Position numbers and translations under genes: made by a program. A DNA stretch of 24,235 nucleotides, from assembly GCA_002189035.1 (NCBI GenBank), contig NEEC01000456.1, positions 1-24,235 on the forward strand. The letters run 5' to 3'. Positions 23,304 to 24,235 of this stretch are shown piece after piece. The DNA is from Utricularia gibba (taxonomy: Eukaryota > Streptophyta > Magnoliopsida > Lamiales > Lentibulariaceae). The notes below the pieces were generated by a model. That model ran no database searches, had not been told where the DNA came from, and saw only the letters and a program-made list of their open reading frames with translations. Positions within the stretch are counted from its first letter, which is position 1. Every line of letters starts with the position of its first letter.

Positions 23304-24235
23304 GATGTGAAATATGGGTTTTCGAGGCGATCTTTGCACATGCTTAGGGTGTGTCACTACGTGAAGCCTCATGGTTTCCTCGCACACCGTTCGGCATCTC
23401 GTCGATATCCTGAAGACCGTGATGAGTCACGCTGCGCCCGGAATACCGTTTCGAAGCTCGTTCCGAGCCGGTCATCTTCCGTGTTTAAAGCTTCTTCGTC
23501 CGAGGATGCATCAGAGCTCGAATTATCGCCTTCTATTAGCCTTCAGATGCCACAAAGTGGCCACCACGTTCGCGACGATGCGACTTGGAACACAAAATCG
23601 ACGCGATTGATTTTCGGCTTGCAAAACATGCGTTTTTTCGGTGATGTGAAATATGGGTTTTCGAGGCGATCTTTGCACATGCTTAGGGTGTGTCCCTACC
23701 CGAAGCCTCATGGTTTCCTCGCACACCGTTCGGCATCTCGTCGATATCCTGAAGACCGTGATGAGTCACGCTGCGCCCGGCATACCGTTTCGAAGCTCGT
23801 TCCGAGCCGGTCATCTTCCGTGTTAAAGCTTCTTCGTCCGGATGCATCAGAGCTCGAATTATCGCCTTCTATTAGCCTTCAGATGCGCCACAAAGTGGCC
23901 ACCACGTTCGCGACGATGCGACTTGAACACCAGAATCGACGCGATTGTGATTTTCGGCTTGCAAAACATCTGCGTTTTTTGGGTGATGTGAAATATGGGT
24001 TTTCGAGGCGATCTTTGCACATGCTTAGGGTGTGTCTACCCGAAGCCTCATGGTTTCCTCGCACACCGTCGGCATCTCGTCGATATCCTGAAGACCGTGA
24101 TGAGTCACGCTGCGCGCCCGGAATACCGTTTCGAAGCTCGTTCCGAGCCGGTCATCTTCCGTGTTGAAATCTTCGTCCGAGGATGCATCAGAGCTCGAAT
24201 TATCGCCTTCTATTAGCCTTCAGATGCGCCACAAA
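23304..24235 (+). repeat. Three-monomer higher-order block, cut by window end (M68-M70)
   Basis: M68 has 'cactacgtgaag' with 'ggaatacc', M69 is plain with 'ggcatacc', and M70 has 'gtgtctac' with 'ggaatacc'. This is the same order as M56-M58, about 4.1 kb upstream. M68 is itself mosaic, with a left-domain 3' half (see findings). Confidence 0.45.
23985..24235 (+). repeat. M70: monomer truncated by the right window edge
   Basis: The last 251 bp match the first part of the monomer, ending inside 'gcgccacaaa'. It is right-domain type ('atgcgcc') with 'gtgtctacccgaag', 'caccgtcgg', a duplicated GC in 'gctgcgcgcccgg', and a deletion giving 'ttgaaatcttcg' that removes the usual AAGCTT. The array evidently continues beyond the window. 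Confidence 0.95.

Larger units (their letters stand above)
1..24235. repeat. Satellite DNA tandem array, about 343-bp monomer, ~70.7 copies
   Basis: The entire window is a head-to-tail array of one monomer. Using the landmark 'gatgtgaaat', monomers start at 330, 676, 1021, 1364, 1708, 2048, 2382, 2728, 3072, 3419, 3765, 4107, 4452, 4797, 5137, 5484, 5828, 6175, 6520, 6860, 7198, 7544, 7886, 8232, 8577, 8921, 9263, 9607, 9949, 10287, 10630, 10970, 11309, 11656, 11998, 12342, 12682, 13025, 13368, 13712, 14058, 14403, 14745, 15085, 15428, 15774, 16119, 16464, 16804, 17147, 17492, 17837, 18179, 18519, 18863, 19207, 19543, 19887, 20222, 20569, 20911, 21254, 21596, 21934, 22274, 22615, 22962, 23304, 23643 and 23985. 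Copies differ by a few substitutions and many 1-3 bp indels. All lie in the same orientation and nothing is inserted between them. Such arrays are characteristic of eukaryotic heterochromatin (centromere, subtelomere or knob); which of these cannot be decided here. I do not recognise the family. Confidence 0.98.
16804..24235. repeat. Right array domain (M49-M70), 'atgcgcc / cagaat' monomers
   Basis: Of 22 monomers, 20 read 'atgcgcc' and two (M62, M68) have 'atgcca'; none read 'atgtgcc'. Almost all read 'cttgtaac' or 'cttgaac' followed by 'cagaat', and 'gcgattgtga'. Many have 'ggcatacc' and 'tttaaagc'. A 'tacgtgaagcc' variant in place of 'taccgaagcc' appears only here (M50, M53, M54, M56, M59, M64, M68). 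The shared marker set suggests one subtype was amplified to form this domain. Confidence 0.8.

Noticed and set aside
22935-24167. Open reading frame of about 410 codons on the + strand
   Set aside because: It runs through several monomers only because the consecutive units 22962-23303, 23304-23642 and 23643-23984 are all multiples of three long. Its translation is the repeat itself. Over the array 24 of 69 monomer lengths are divisible by three, the chance level, so no reading frame is being preserved.
1-24235. CRISPR array or other prokaryotic repeat locus
   Set aside because: The whole 343-bp unit is repeated without unique spacers, and no cas-like or other coding region is present.

Overview
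The whole window is one uninterrupted tandem array of a satellite DNA, and I see no gene in it. A unit of about 343 bp repeats head to tail, always in the same orientation. I located the same landmark (start of 'gatgtgaaat') 70 times by eye. That gives 69 complete monomers between 330 and 23984 (334 to 347 bp, mean 342.8), a nearly complete monomer cut by the left edge (1-329), and a partial one cut by the right edge (23985-24235). No unique sequence, transposable element, inversion or telomeric tract interrupts the array. Arrays of this kind are typical of eukaryotic centromeric, pericentromeric, subtelomeric or knob heterochromatin. The unit length, roughly twice a nucleosomal repeat, would suit a plant or an animal satellite. 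I do not recognise the family and cannot name the organism. The monomer is about 52% GC and unusually rich in CpG.

Below I number monomers M0 (1-329) to M70 (23985-24235). Adjacent monomers are not the most alike. Recurring combinations of small variants show layered higher-order structure. From about 4.1 to 10.3 kb a six-monomer block (about 2.06 kb) recurs three times. From 12.3 to 16.5 kb a set of five monomer types recurs seven monomers (2,403 bp) later. From about 17.1 kb onward a three-monomer rhythm (about 1.03 kb) dominates.

The array also has two sequence domains. Left of about 16.7 kb most monomers carry 'atgtgcc', 'cttggaac' and 'ccaaa(a)t'. To the right nearly all carry 'atgcgcc', 'cttgtaac' or 'cttgaac', and 'cagaat'. 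One chimeric monomer (M48, 16464-16803) holds the switch. Right-type monomers occur singly inside the left domain, and one right-domain monomer (M68) carries a left-type 3' half. This pattern suggests local amplification of one subtype plus gene conversion or unequal exchange.

Many open reading frames exist on both strands (longest about 410 codons), but they are by-products of the repeat. Monomer lengths divisible by three are no commoner than chance (24 of 69), and the frames break and change throughout. No function beyond satellite structure can be read from the sequence alone.
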